In this document: piece by piece, positions 7,481 to 18,112 of the stretch | How positions within the stretch are numbered: position 1 is the first letter of the stretch | Layout of the letters: every line of letters starts with the position of its first letter | From: Shinella granuli | GTDB taxonomy: Bacteria; Pseudomonadota; Alphaproteobacteria; Rhizobiales; Rhizobiaceae | DNA: 64,000 nt | NCBI RefSeq assembly: GCF_004341885.1 | Contig: NZ_SLVX01000002.1 | Coordinates: 186,001-250,000, forward strand | Direction: 5' to 3' | Translations under genes and position numbers: made by a program | The notes under the pieces: model-generated | What the model saw: the letters and a program-made list of their open reading frames with translations, nothing else | Database searches by the model: none | Told to the model about the DNA's origin: nothing

Positions 7481-8704
7481 TTACTGGAAGGCCTGGAGAC
7501 CCGTCTGGGCGCGGCCGAGGATGAGGGCGTGGATGTCGTGCGTGCCCTCGTAGGTGTTGACCGCCTCCAGGTTCATGACGTGGCGGATGACGCCGTATTC
7601 GTCGGACACGCCGTTGCCGCCATGCATGTCGCGCGAGACGCGGGCGATGTCGAGCGCCTTGCCGCAATTGTTGCGCTTCATCAGCGAGATGAGCTCGGCC
7701 GGGGCGCGGTGCTCGTCGAAGAGCCGGCCGAGGCGCAGCGCCCCCTGCAGGCCGAGGGCGATCTCGGTCTCCATGTCGGCGAGCTTCTTCTGGATGAGCT
7801 GCGTGGCGGCGAGCGGCTTGCCGAACTGCTTGCGGTCGAGCGTGTACTGGCGGGCGGCATGCCAGCAGAACTCGGCGGCGCCCATGGCGCCCCAGGCGAT
7901 GCCGTAGCGGGCGCGGTTGAGGCAGCCGAAGGGACCGGCAAGGCCGGCGACCTCGGGCAGCAGGTTCTCCTCGGGCACGAAGACGTCCTGCATCATGATC
8001 ATGCCCGTCACCGAGGCGCGCAGCGAGAACTTGCCCTCGATCTTCGGCGTCTCGAAGCCCTTCATGCCGCGTTCCAGCACGAAGCCCTTGATCTTGTTGT
8101 CATGCGCGTCGGATTTCGCCCAGACGACGGCGACATCGGCGATCGGCGAATTGGTGATCCAGTTCTTCGCGCCGGAGACGAGGTAGCCGCCGTCGACCTT
8201 CTTGGCGCGGGTGATCATGGAGGAGGGGTCCGAGCCGTGGTCGGGCTCGGTGAGGCCGAAGCAGCCGACCCATTCGCCGGAGGCGAGCTTGGGCAGATAC
8301 TTCTTGCGGGTCTCTTCCGTACCGTAGGCGAAGATCGGGTGCATGACGAGCGAGGACTGCACGGACATGGCCGAGCGGTAGCCCGAATCGACGCGCTCGA
8401 CTTCGCGGGCGACGAGGCCGTAGGAGACGTAGTTGGCGCCGACGCCGCCATATTCTTCCGGGATCGTCGGGCCGAGCAGGCCGAGTTCGCCCATCTCGCT
8501 CATGATCTCGCGATGGAAGATCTCGTGGCGGTTGGCCTCGGTGACGCGCGCGGCGAGCTTGTCCTGGCAATAGGCGCGGGCCGTGTCGCGGATCATGCGC
8601 TCTTCGTCGGTGAGCTGGTCTTCCAGGAGGAAGGGGTCTGCCCAGTCGAAGGGCGCCATCTTGGCGCGGGCCTGCTGCGGGGTGGCGCTGTGATGCTCGC
8701 TCAT
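7481..8704 (-). CDS. gcdH: Glutaryl-CoA dehydrogenase
   Basis: A 407-residue acyl-CoA dehydrogenase that oxidises and decarboxylates glutaryl-CoA to crotonyl-CoA with FAD, in lysine, hydroxylysine and tryptophan breakdown. Family features are [32 protein letters not shown] (FAD and substrate contact), [17 protein letters not shown] (signature 2) and [20 protein letters not shown] with the catalytic Glu386. The [14 protein letters not shown] ending is diagnostic of glutaryl-CoA dehydrogenase rather than other members. Start follows an AGGAGGAC ribosome site. It is monocistronic, with an unrelated esterase divergent from it. Confidence 0.93.
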   Translation of the reverse strand: MSEHHSATPQQARAKMAPFDWADPFLLEDQLTDEERMIRDTARAYCQDKLAARVTEANRHEIFHREIMSEMGELGLLGPTIPEEYGGVGANYVSYGLVAREVERVDSGYRSAMSVQSSLVMHPIFAYGTEETRKKYLPKLASGEWVGCFGLTEPDHGSDPSSMITRAKKVDGGYLVSGAKNWITNSPIADVAVVWAKSDAHDNKIKGFVLERGMKGFETPKIEGKFSLRASVTGMIMMQDVFVPEENLLPEVAGLAGPFGCLNRARYGIAWGAMGAAEFCWHAARQYTLDRKQFGKPLAATQLIQKKLADMETEIALGLQGALRLGRLFDEHRAPAELISLMKRNNCGKALDIARVSRDMHGGNGVSDEYGVIRHVMNLEAVNTYEGTHDIHALILGRAQTGLQAFQ

Positions 8705-8933
8705 GGATGTCCTCCTGTCGCGGTTTTGTCGTTGCAGAAGTGCTACATCAGCTCGCCCCTCTTCGAAAGGCCGGGAACGAAAGGGATCGCCAAACCCTTT
8801 GGCTATTTGTGAATGCCCTCATGAGCCTGGAGAATGAGCCATCCCCCGCATTTTTCCCGTTCCGCCTTGATCCTGCCGTGCCGGATGAGCAAATAACCTG
8901 ACGATGAGCAATTCCACGAAAGAGAGGCCAAGC

Positions 8934-9962
8934 ATGCGGGACCGTTTCAAGCGATCGGTCGAACGGCTGCTGCCGACCGAAGCGCGCCTGGGTGACCTGT
9001 TCTGGCCGTTTCACCGCAACCCGGAACGCAAGGCGCCCACCGCCCGGCGGCGCCCGGCCGGCGCCTCCAGGCTTGCCGAAGTCGCCGGCTTCGGCAGCAA
9101 TCCGGGCTGCCTTCTGATGTTCGAGCATATTCCGGAGGACCTTCCGGCAGGACGGCCGCTCGTTCTGGTGCTGCACGGCTGCCGGCAGGATGCCGAAAGC
9201 TATGATCGTGGGGCCGGCTGGGCGTCGCTGGCGGAAGAGCGCGGCTTTTCGGTCGTCTATGCCCAGCAGCGCGAGGCGAACAATCCGCGGCGCTGTTTCA
9301 CCTGGTTCCGGCCGAGCGAGGTGACGCGCGACCGGGGCGAGTTGATGTCGATCCGCCAGATGGTGGCCCATACGGCCGAACGTGCGGCAAGCGACCCGGA
9401 GCGCGTGTTCATCACCGGCCTTTCGGCGGGCGGCGCGATGACGGCGGCGATGCTTGCCAACTATCCCGAGCTCTTTGCCGGCGGCGCGATCATTGCGGGC
9501 CTGCCCTTCGGCGCCGCGCGCGACGCCACCCGCGCCTTCGACGCGATGGGCGAGGCGCCGGAGAAGAGCCCGCGCGAATGGAGCGAGCTGGTGCGCACCG
9601 TCTCCCCGCGCATCTCGCGCAAGCCGGCCATCTCCATCTGGCACGGCACGGCGGACGAAACCGTCGCCCTTTCGAACGGCCTCGCCCTGGTCGAGCAATG
9701 GCGCGACCTCTATCGCCTGCCGCAGGAGGCCTTCGTGGAAAAGCGCATGAAGGGCCGCCGCACGCGCATCTGGCCGGACAGGGAGGGCAAGCCCCTCGTC
9801 ACCTTCCATGAAATCGACGGCATGGGCCACGGCACGCCGGTGGAGCGCGGCGAGGGCGGCGGTTACGCCGCCACCGTCGAGCCCTTCATGCTGGAGGCCG
9901 GCTTTTCCTCGACGCTGGAGATCGCCAGGACCTGGGGCCTGACGCGCAGGTGGAAGCGGTAG
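8934..9962 (+). CDS. PHB-depolymerase-family esterase
   Basis: A 342-residue alpha/beta hydrolase of the extracellular PHB depolymerase family (esterase_phb). The catalytic triad can be read: Ser164 in GLSAGG, Asp in HGTADETV and His in MGHGTPV; the oxyanion-hole segment is VLHGCRQDAESYD. It may hydrolyse polyhydroxybutyrate oligomers or other short esters. No clear signal peptide is present, so location is uncertain. I prefer the ATG at 8934, which follows GAGAGG at proper spacing, over the ATG at 8904, which has no ribosome site; the longer form would be 352 residues. It ends seven bases before iolB, convergent. Confidence 0.82.
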   Translation: MRDRFKRSVERLLPTEARLGDLFWPFHRNPERKAPTARRRPAGASRLAEVAGFGSNPGCLLMFEHIPEDLPAGRPLVLVLHGCRQDAESYDRGAGWASLAEERGFSVVYAQQREANNPRRCFTWFRPSEVTRDRGELMSIRQMVAHTAERAASDPERVFITGLSAGGAMTAAMLANYPELFAGGAIIAGLPFGAARDATRAFDAMGEAPEKSPREWSELVRTVSPRISRKPAISIWHGTADETVALSNGLALVEQWRDLYRLPQEAFVEKRMKGRRTRIWPDREGKPLVTFHEIDGMGHGTPVERGEGGGYAATVEPFMLEAGFSSTLEIARTWGLTRRWKR

Positions 9963-9969
9963 CCGGCGC

Positions 9970-10764
9970 TCATGCCAGCAGCCACTCGTGCTCCTTGGCG
10001 TTGTGGAACTTCCACACGCGCTTCGGCCCGGCCATCACGTTGAGATAATAGAGATCGTAGCCGTGGATGGTGGCGCAGGGGTGGTAGCCCTTCGGCACCA
10101 GCGTCACGTCGCCGTCCTCCACCGCCATCGCCACGTCGAGCGAACGGTCGTCCGTATAGACGCGCTGGAAGGCGAAGCCCTGCGGCGGGTTGAGGCGGTG
10201 GTAGTAGGTCTCCTCCAGGAAACTTTCGTGCGGCAGGTTGTCCTGGTCGTGCTTGTGCGAGGGATAGGACGAGGTGTTGCCGCTCGGCGTGATCACCTCC
10301 ACGACGAGCAGCGAATGAGCCGAACTGTCGTCTTCCGGCATGATGTTGTGGACATGCCGGACATTCGAGCCCTTGCCGCGGCTGATCTTCGGATGCGTGC
10401 CCGGCGGAATGGCCTTGGCCCTGTAGTCGCCGCCGCCCGGGGCCGAGCAGACGGCGAGCTCCAGGTCCGTCTCCGCCGTCACCGACCAGTTGGAATCGGC
10501 CGGGATGTAAAGCGCATGCGGGGCGCCGTCGAAGGGGCTCATGCGCTCGCCGAGGATGCCGAAATCCTTGCCCGCCGCCGTCGCCTTGCCCTTGCCGGAG
10601 ATCCACACGAGGCAGACCTCGCGGCTTCCCGTCTCGGCCGCCAGGATCTCGCCCGGCTTCATGCGGTGCAGGTCGAAGCCGACATAGGTCCAGCCGGCGC
10701 TTTCGGGTGTCACATGGCTGACGCGGCCATGGTTGCCTTCGGGTTTGATGAGCAGGGTCGACAT
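9970..10764 (-). CDS. iolB: 5-deoxy-glucuronate isomerase
   Basis: A 264-residue IolB-family protein, two cupin-like halves. Readable family features are TYVGFDLHRMKPGE, NMLPEDD-like HNIMPEDDSSAHSLLVVEVITPSGNTSSYPSHKHDQ and EETYYHRLNPPQGFAFQRVY, carrying the metal-binding histidines. It converts 5-deoxy-D-glucuronate to 5-dehydro-2-deoxy-D-gluconate, the step between IolD and IolC. It is the last gene of the leftward operon iolC-iolD-iolE-iolB, 35 bases behind iolE. The Met at 10764 follows AAGGAAGA and replaces one eight codons upstream. Confidence 0.94.
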   Translation of the reverse strand: MSTLLIKPEGNHGRVSHVTPESAGWTYVGFDLHRMKPGEILAAETGSREVCLVWISGKGKATAAGKDFGILGERMSPFDGAPHALYIPADSNWSVTAETDLELAVCSAPGGGDYRAKAIPPGTHPKISRGKGSNVRHVHNIMPEDDSSAHSLLVVEVITPSGNTSSYPSHKHDQDNLPHESFLEETYYHRLNPPQGFAFQRVYTDDRSLDVAMAVEDGDVTLVPKGYHPCATIHGYDLYYLNVMAGPKRVWKFHNAKEHEWLLA

Positions 10765-10799
10765 GGGCTTCTTCCTTTCAGTCGGCATCGGGGGGAGGA

Positions 10800-11717
10800 C
10801 TATCCTTTCGGAAACCCTTCCGTCTCCACGGTATAGCCGGCCGCCGTCATGACGCGCATCAATTCCGCATGACCGACCTCGGCCATCTTCTGCGGCGGCG
10901 CTTCACGCGGATCCTGCTCGGCCTCGACGACGAACCAGCCTTCATAGCCATGATCGGCGAAACGCTGCACGATGGCGCCGAAATCGAGTGAGCCGTCGCC
11001 CGGAACGGTGAAGGCGCCGAGCGCCACGGCGTCGAGGAAGGACTGTTTCGTGCGGTCGAGCCCGTCGACCACGGACCGGCGGATGTCCTTGACGTGCACA
11101 TGGTTGATGCGGGCGTGGTGGTTGTCGATGGCGCGCAGCACGTCGCCGCCGGCAAAGGCGAGATGGCCGGCATCGAGCAGCAGCGGAATGCCTTCGCCCG
11201 AATTCTTCATGAAGGCGTCGAGCTCCGGTTCGGTCTCGACGACGGCGGCCATGTGATGGTGGTAGGAAAGCGGCATGCCCTGGTCGGCGCACCATTCGCC
11301 GAATGCGGTGAGGCGGCGGCCATAGGCCTTCATCTCGTCGTCGGAAAGGCGCGGCTTGGTGGCAAGCGGCCTGGAGCGGTCGCCCTGGATGGACCGGCCG
11401 ACTTCGCCATAGACGATGCAGGGCGCGTTGACCGCCTTGAACAGCTCGATCATCGGCAGGATGCGGTCCTTGTTGACCGCAAGCTCCTCGTCGACCAGCG
11501 TGCCGGAGAACCAGCCGCCGCACAGCGTCACGTCGGCCGCGCGCAGGATGGGCAGCATGACGGCGGGATCCTCGGGGAAGCGGCGGCCCTTCTCCATGCC
11601 GGTGAAGCCGGCGCTGCGGGATTGCCGCAGGCACTCTTCCAGGGATACGTCGTCGCTGAGCTCCGGAAGGTCGTCGTTCCACCACGCGATGGGCGACATG
11701 CCGAGTTTGGCTTTCAT
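10800..11717 (-). CDS. iolE: Myo-inosose-2 dehydratase
   Basis: A 305-residue TIM-barrel protein (AP endonuclease 2 / xylose isomerase-like fold) with the IolE start MKAKLGMSPIAWWNDDLPEL. The second half shows the metal-site pattern YHHHMAAVVETEPELD, LLLDAGHLAFAGGD and INHVHVKDIR. It dehydrates scyllo-inosose (2-keto-myo-inositol) to the trione-diol used by IolD. An AAGGAGAC ribosome site precedes the start. It lies between iolD, 122 bases upstream across a palindromic repeat, and iolB. Confidence 0.95.
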   Translation of the reverse strand: MKAKLGMSPIAWWNDDLPELSDDVSLEECLRQSRSAGFTGMEKGRRFPEDPAVMLPILRAADVTLCGGWFSGTLVDEELAVNKDRILPMIELFKAVNAPCIVYGEVGRSIQGDRSRPLATKPRLSDDEMKAYGRRLTAFGEWCADQGMPLSYHHHMAAVVETEPELDAFMKNSGEGIPLLLDAGHLAFAGGDVLRAIDNHHARINHVHVKDIRRSVVDGLDRTKQSFLDAVALGAFTVPGDGSLDFGAIVQRFADHGYEGWFVVEAEQDPREAPPQKMAEVGHAELMRVMTAAGYTVETEGFPKG

Positions 11718-11780
11718 TATCGTCTCCTTGGCGGGAAGCGGGACTTCCCTTGCATTGTCATTATCTCTTCCCTCTCTTTC

Positions 11781-11809
11781 GTCATCCTCGGGTCAAGCCC
11801 GAGGATGAC
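11781..11809. repeat. Palindromic intergenic repeat in the iolD-iolE gap
   Basis: GTCATCCTCGGG (11781-11792) and CCCGAGGATGAC (11798-11809) form a perfect 12-bp inverted repeat with a five-base loop. The same GTCAT-CCTCGGG style of hairpin is a common intergenic repeat in Rhizobiales and has relatives at 36114 and 30741. Within the operon transcript it would form a strong hairpin without a T-run, so it may set mRNA processing or stability between iolD and iolE. Confidence 0.75.
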
Positions 11810-11839
11810 GGTGGAGAGGAGGAGAGGGCGTTATCTATC

Positions 11840-13690
<1,851 letters not shown>

Positions 13691-13771
13691 GGTCTTCCTC
13701 CCGAATTCTCTTGCTTGCCGCAATCCCTGACCGGGCGAACCGCCTCACGTCTTGCGGGATTGCCCTGTCCC

Positions 13772-15700
13772 TTAAAGGCCGCGCGTCCGCAGCCAGGCGT
13801 CGGTCAGCGCGCGGAAGCGGCCGGCCATGTCCGATATCGCCGCCTCGTCGTCCATCTTTCCGGCCATCCAGGCACGGGCGGCGTCGACGAAGATCGTGCG
13901 GCCGACGGCAAAGCCCTTGACGGCCGGCGCCACCCTGGTCGCCTCGAAGGCCTTCACCAGCTCCTCGGTCGGCGCTTCGAGGCCGAGCAGCACGATGCCG
14001 CGGCAATAGGCGTCGTTCCTCGCGATGACGGCCTCGATGTTCTCCCACGCGCCGCTGGAGGCCTGCGGCTCCAGCTTCCACCAGTCCGGCTTGATGCCGA
14101 GGTCATAGAGCTCCTGCAGCGCCGTCGACACCGTATCATCCTTGAGCGGCCCGTTCTTGCCCGCGATGATCTCGATCAACAGTTCGCGCCCGACGCGGCG
14201 CGCGGCTTCGAAGAGCGCGCGCAGCTTCTCCTGCTGCTCCGTCTTGAGCGCGGCCGGATCGTCGGGATGATAGAAGCACAGGCACTTGATGCAATGGTCG
14301 AGCGGCCATTCGACGAGCTGCGAGCCGATATCCTGGCTGAACTCGAAGCGCAGCGGCCTGGAGCCCGGCAGCTCGACCGGCCGGCCGAGCCAGGAGAAAT
14401 TCTGCGTCGCGGCGTCGAAGAAGGCGTCGCGGCCGAAGCGCTCGTCGATCAGCATGCCGTAGCCGGGGCGGCCGTCCGCGACCCGCGCGGCGGCCTTGAC
14501 GGTCAGGCGCTTGAATTCGGAAATCTTCTCGTGCGGCACCTTCAGCTCGTCGGCGACGTCGACGAGCTGCATGCGGTGGTCGCAGGCAAGCGCCATCAGC
14601 AGCGGGATGTCGTCCTGCTTGCGGTTGGTCGCCCAGTGGATGTGGTTGATCGCCTCGTCCTTGCGCAGCGCCCGGTGCTTGCTGCCGTTCGCCAAGAAGA
14701 AGGCGAGTTCGTCCCAGCTCGGATATTCCGGCGAGCAGAGCAGGCGGGAGACGGCGAAGGCGCCGCAGGCATTCGCCCAGGTGGCGGAGGTCCTGTGATC
14801 CTCGCCCGTCAGCCAGCCGCGCAGGAAGCCCGACATGAAGGCGTCACCCGCGCCGAGCACGTTGTAGACCTCGATCGGGAATCCCTGCCCGACGACGCCG
14901 TCCTCCAGGTCGTCGGAGATCGGGCCGTCATAGACGATGCAGCCCATGGCGCCGCGCTTCAGGACGATCGTCGCCGCGGAGACGGCGCGGATCGCCTTCA
15001 GCGAGGACAGCACGTCGTCGGCACCCGAGGCGATCATGATCTCCTCCTCGGTGCCGACGATGAGGTCGCAATCCGGCAGCACGGATTTCAGGATGGCGGA
15101 GACGCGGTCGGATTTCACATAGCGCTCGAAGCCTTCCGCATGGCCGGCAAGGCCCCAGAGGTTCGGGCGGTAGTCGATGTCGAAGATGACCTTGCCGCCG
15201 CTCTCCTTGGCGATGCGGATCGCCTTGCGCTGGGCGGCTTCGGTGTTGGGGCGGGAAAAATGCGTGCCGGAAACGAGAATCGCACGGGAAGATCGCACGA
15301 AGGCCTCGTCCACGTCGCCCTCGTTAAGCGCCATGTCGGCGCAGTCGGTGCGCACGAAGATCATCGGCGAGACGCCTTCGGCCTCGATGGCGAGCAGTAC
15401 GAGCGCCGTCAGCCGCTCCCTGTCGGTCCTGATACCCTCGACGTTCACGCCCTCGCGGGCGCATTGCTCGCGGATGAAGCGGCCCATCTGCTCGTCGCCG
15501 ACGCGGGTGATGAGGGCGGACCGGAGACCGAGGCGGGCGGTGCCGATGGCGATGTTGGCCGGGCAGCCGCCGACGGATTTGGCGAAGGAGGCGGTGTCCT
15601 CCAGGCGCGTGCCGAGCTGCTGGCCGTAGAGATCGACGGACGAACGGCCGATCGTGATGACGTCGAGCGTCTTGTCCTGGCCCTGGTCAGTGTGCGGCAT
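13772..15700 (-). CDS. iolC: Bifunctional 5-dehydro-2-deoxygluconokinase with C-terminal aldolase-like domain
   Basis: A 642-residue fusion. Residues about 10-335 form a PfkB-family sugar kinase (LDVITIGRSSVDLYGQQLGTRL at the start, NVLGAGDAFMSGFLRGWL with the catalytic Asp near residue 290). Residues about 345-640 are a DUF2090 TIM-barrel (LMALACDHRMQLVDVADEL ... KCLCFYHPDDP ... AVKGFAVGRTIF) taken to be the aldolase for the kinase product. It would phosphorylate 5-dehydro-2-deoxygluconate and split the product to dihydroxyacetone phosphate and malonate semialdehyde, so no separate iolJ is needed. Start follows GGGAGGAAGAC. First gene of the operon, with a GGAA-N6-TTCC palindrome 89-102 bases upstream. 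Confidence 0.93.
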   Translation of the reverse strand: MPHTDQGQDKTLDVITIGRSSVDLYGQQLGTRLEDTASFAKSVGGCPANIAIGTARLGLRSALITRVGDEQMGRFIREQCAREGVNVEGIRTDRERLTALVLLAIEAEGVSPMIFVRTDCADMALNEGDVDEAFVRSSRAILVSGTHFSRPNTEAAQRKAIRIAKESGGKVIFDIDYRPNLWGLAGHAEGFERYVKSDRVSAILKSVLPDCDLIVGTEEEIMIASGADDVLSSLKAIRAVSAATIVLKRGAMGCIVYDGPISDDLEDGVVGQGFPIEVYNVLGAGDAFMSGFLRGWLTGEDHRTSATWANACGAFAVSRLLCSPEYPSWDELAFFLANGSKHRALRKDEAINHIHWATNRKQDDIPLLMALACDHRMQLVDVADELKVPHEKISEFKRLTVKAAARVADGRPGYGMLIDERFGRDAFFDAATQNFSWLGRPVELPGSRPLRFEFSQDIGSQLVEWPLDHCIKCLCFYHPDDPAALKTEQQEKLRALFEAARRVGRELLIEIIAGKNGPLKDDTVSTALQELYDLGIKPDWWKLEPQASSGAWENIEAVIARNDAYCRGIVLLGLEAPTEELVKAFEATRVAPAVKGFAVGRTIFVDAARAWMAGKMDDEAAISDMAGRFRALTDAWLRTRGL

Positions 15701-15787
15701 GTCTTCCTCCCGGTCTCGCGGCGCCGTCATTCAGGGTGCGGCGGTCCGTGCGGAAAATGAAACATGAATTCCATAATTATGTCAATT

Positions 15788-15803
15788 CGGAATATACATT
15801 CCG
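15788..15803. promoter_or_regulatory. Candidate IolR operator upstream of iolC
   Basis: CGGAATATACATTCCG is a near-perfect palindrome with the GGAA-N6-TTCC pattern reported for alphaproteobacterial IolR. It lies in the A/T-rich iolR-iolC gap, about 90 bases before the iolC start, where it could overlap the iolC promoter and allow repression by IolR until inositol breakdown intermediates appear. The first bases of the pattern are close to the iolR stop at 15807. Confidence 0.6.
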
Positions 15804-15806
15804 TTT

Positions 15807-16679
15807 CTATTCCACAGCATTTCCCTTCGAGGAGCGTTTGAGGCTGCGTCGCTTTTCGGCAATGGCGACCGGCAGCGCCATGGCGAGCGCCATGGAGGCC
15901 GAGAGCGAGCGGAAGCCGGCATAGTCCGCCTCCGACACCTCGAACCAGTGGGTGGCGGAGGCGGCCAGCGGCGAGAAGACCGAGTCGGTGATGGCGACGA
16001 TCGGAACGCCGCGGGCGGCCAGTTCCTGCGCCTGCGCCAGGCTTTCGGCGGCATAGGGGGCGAAGCTGGCGGCGATCACCGCATCCTTGCGGGTGGCGAA
16101 CTGTGCCATCTCGGCGTCGATGCCGTTCGGCGAGGCGATGATCTGGTGGCGGATGCCGAGCTTGCCGAGGGCGTAGGCCATGTGCGCGGTGAGCGGGTAG
16201 GAGCGGCGCTTGGCGACGAGATAGATCGTTTCGGCCCGCGCCAGAAGCTCGACGGACCTGGAGAAGGTCTCGCCGTCGATCGTGCTGGCAAGCCGCGCGA
16301 CGGACTGGCTGGCGGCGGTGAGGAAGCCGGAGAGCAGCTCCGTGTCGCTGTTGGACGCCGGCCCGGCCTCTAGGGAGAGCAGGCGTTCCTCATAGGAGAG
16401 CGTGCGGTCGCGCAGCCGGGCGCGAAAAACGTTCTGCAGGTCGGAAAAGCCCTCATAGCCGAGGTGGTGGGCAAGGCGCACCAGCGTGGAGGGTTGCACG
16501 TCGGCCGCCGTCGCGATGCTCGCCGCCGTGCCGAAGGCCATCTCGTCCGGATTGGAAAGCGCATAGGCCGCCACCTGCGCCAGACGCTTAGGCATGCTCA
16601 CCTTGCGCTCGATGATGACGCTGCGCAGGCTGTCGAAATCACGGGGCACGCGTGCCAGGGCCGCTTCGGTGCTGTTCAT
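15807..16679 (-). CDS. iolR: RpiR-family transcriptional regulator of inositol genes
   Basis: A 290-residue RpiR-type regulator: an N-terminal helix-turn-helix (residues about 15-90, including FGTAASIATAADVQPSTLVRLAHHLGYEGFSDLQ) and a C-terminal SIS sugar-phosphate binding domain (TIYLVAKRRSYPLTAHMAYALGKLG ... AASFAPYAAESLAQAQELAARGVPIVAITDS). RpiR-type IolR proteins of rhizobia repress the iol genes and respond to a phosphorylated inositol breakdown product. It lies directly upstream of iolC on the same strand and divergent from an oxidoreductase gene. Start at MNSTEAALAR follows GGGAGGACAG; the Met 12 codons upstream is less likely. The symbol rests on family plus position. Confidence 0.88.
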   Translation of the reverse strand: MNSTEAALARVPRDFDSLRSVIIERKVSMPKRLAQVAAYALSNPDEMAFGTAASIATAADVQPSTLVRLAHHLGYEGFSDLQNVFRARLRDRTLSYEERLLSLEAGPASNSDTELLSGFLTAASQSVARLASTIDGETFSRSVELLARAETIYLVAKRRSYPLTAHMAYALGKLGIRHQIIASPNGIDAEMAQFATRKDAVIAASFAPYAAESLAQAQELAARGVPIVAITDSVFSPLAASATHWFEVSEADYAGFRSLSASMALAMALPVAIAEKRRSLKRSSKGNAVE

Positions 16680-16746
16680 GGTTCTGTCCTCCCTCGTGCG
16701 GCCATTCTGCGACAAACGAAATAAATATTCTATTTTATCGGAAAAG

Positions 16747-16761
16747 ATAGTTTTCGTTCCA
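16747..16761. promoter_or_regulatory. Weak second IolR-like site in the iolR-oxidoreductase gap
   Basis: The 15-mer ATAGTTTTCGTTCCA shares the CGTTCCA half of the inositol-gene motif, but the other half is degenerate. On the opposite strand AGAA-TATTTA-TTTC (near 16715-16731) is another imperfect match. Together they mark the A/T-rich divergent promoter region where autoregulation would act. Confidence 0.3.
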
Positions 16762-16810
16762 AATCTTTCCCGCTATGCATGGTGCCGAAGACGCCCATGC
16801 GGCGAGGTAT

Positions 16811-16865
16811 AGAGCAAATCCGGCGCGAATGCGTAGCGGTTTTGCAGCCGCATTCGCGTGGAAAG
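16811..16865. repeat. RIME-like half element upstream of the oxidoreductase
   Basis: Begins AGAGCAAATCCGGCGCGAA and aligns well with the first palindrome of the RIME-like element at 30019 (both AGAGCAA..TCC.GC...GCG.AGCG.TTTTGC). Inside it CGCGAATGCG (16824-16833) and CGCATTCGCG (16849-16858) form a perfect 10-bp inverted repeat. It sits in the 5' leader of the following gene. Confidence 0.55.
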
Positions 16866-16892
16866 GCAACCCCGGCAGATGGAGGAGACGGC

Positions 16893-18014
16893 ATGAAGGC
16901 CTTGGGAATAGGACTGATCGGTACCGGCTACATGGGCAAGTGCCATGCGCTCGCCTGGAACAATGTCAGCGCGGTCTTCGGCGACGTGGAACGCCCGCGC
17001 CTCGTGCATCTGGCCGAGGCCAACGCGGCGCTTGCCGCCAGCCGCGCCCGCGAATTCGGCTTTGCCAGATCGACTGCCGACTGGCGTGATCTTCTCGCCG
17101 ATCCCGAGGTCGACGTGATCTCGGTGACGACGCCGAACCAGTTCCACGCCGAGATGGCGATCGCTGCGCTGGAGGCGGGAAAACACGTCTGGTGCGAAAA
17201 GCCGATGGCGCCGGCGCTGGCCGATGCCGAGCGCATGCTCGCCGCCCAGCGTTCCTCCGGCAGGGTCGCGGTCATGGGCTACAACTATATCCAGAACCCG
17301 GTCATGCGGCACATCCGTTCCCTCATCGACGAGGGCGCGATCGGCACGGTCAACCATGTCCGCGTCGAGATGGACGAGGATTTCATGGCTGATCCGGAAG
17401 CGCCGTTCTACTGGAAGAGCGAGGCCGCTTCCGGTTACGGCGCGCTCGACGATTTCGCCGTGCATCCGCTCTCGCTGCTGTGGAGCCTGTTCGGCCATGT
17501 CGAGGCGGTGATCGCCTCGCTGGCAAAGCCCTATGCCGACCGCCCGCTGAAGGAGGGCGGCCGCCGCGCCGTGGAGAACCACGACATTGCCAGCGTGCTG
17601 ATGCGCCTTCCCGGCGGCATTTCCGGCGTGCTGATGGCCAACCGTTCCGCCTGGGGCCGCAAGGGCCGCATCGCGCTGCAGGTCTACGGCTCGAAAGGCT
17701 CGATCCTCTTCGACCAGGAGCGCATGAACGAGTTCCAGCTCTATACGGTGGACGGCCGTGCGAGCGAGCAGGGCTTTTCCACGATCCTGACGGCCCCGCA
17801 CCACAAGCCCTACGACCGGTTCATCCCGGCCCCCGGCCACGGCCTCGGCTTCAACGATCTCAAGGTCATCGAATGCCGCGAGCTGATCGCCGCCATATCG
17901 GGCATGGCCTCGCATTCCATCGACTTCAACCATGGCCTGCGCATCGAGAAGTCCGTTCATGCCATGGCGCAATCTTTTCGGGAAGGCCGCTGGGTCGAGA
18001 TCGCCGCCGCGTGA
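16893..18014 (+). CDS. Gfo/Idh/MocA-family dehydrogenase, probably inositol-related
   Basis: A 373-residue NAD(P)-dependent oxidoreductase: Rossmann motif GIGLIGTGYMGKCHALAW at the N-terminus, ISVTTPNQFHAEMAIAALEAGKHVWCEKP with the family EKP lysine, and a C-terminal alpha/beta domain holding WGRKGRIALQVYGSKGSILFDQERMNE. It is divergent from iolR, the same place as the oxidoreductase next to iolR in Sinorhizobium (recalled as iolY), so oxidation of scyllo-inositol, D-chiro-inositol or a related polyol is likely. The start at 16893 follows GGAGGAGACGGC; the frame is open earlier, but those Mets lie inside the RIME-like repeat. It is not the canonical idhA as far as I can tell. Confidence 0.85.
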   Translation: MKALGIGLIGTGYMGKCHALAWNNVSAVFGDVERPRLVHLAEANAALAASRAREFGFARSTADWRDLLADPEVDVISVTTPNQFHAEMAIAALEAGKHVWCEKPMAPALADAERMLAAQRSSGRVAVMGYNYIQNPVMRHIRSLIDEGAIGTVNHVRVEMDEDFMADPEAPFYWKSEAASGYGALDDFAVHPLSLLWSLFGHVEAVIASLAKPYADRPLKEGGRRAVENHDIASVLMRLPGGISGVLMANRSAWGRKGRIALQVYGSKGSILFDQERMNEFQLYTVDGRASEQGFSTILTAPHHKPYDRFIPAPGHGLGFNDLKVIECRELIAAISGMASHSIDFNHGLRIEKSVHAMAQSFREGRWVEIAAA

Positions 18015-18021
18015 TTTTTTC

Positions 18022-18050
18022 GGCGGCCGGACCAAAAAAATCCGGCCGCC
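18022..18050. terminator. Hairpin between the oxidoreductase and the caspase-like gene
   Basis: GGCGGCCGGA (18022-18031) and TCCGGCCGCC (18041-18050) are perfect 10-bp arms around an A-rich loop, eight bases after the oxidoreductase stop. There is no T-run on the 3' side, so it is a weak or factor-dependent terminator at best. Confidence 0.4.
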
Positions 18051-18112
18051 CGCACATTGAAACGGCGGGGGCCATACGTAATACTCTCGGCAATAATGCC
18101 GGAGGGAAGGGC

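Noticed and set aside
18022-18050. The hairpin after the oxidoreductase as a classic intrinsic terminator
   Set aside because: The stem is perfect, but neither strand has a T-run after it. It is therefore listed only with low confidence.
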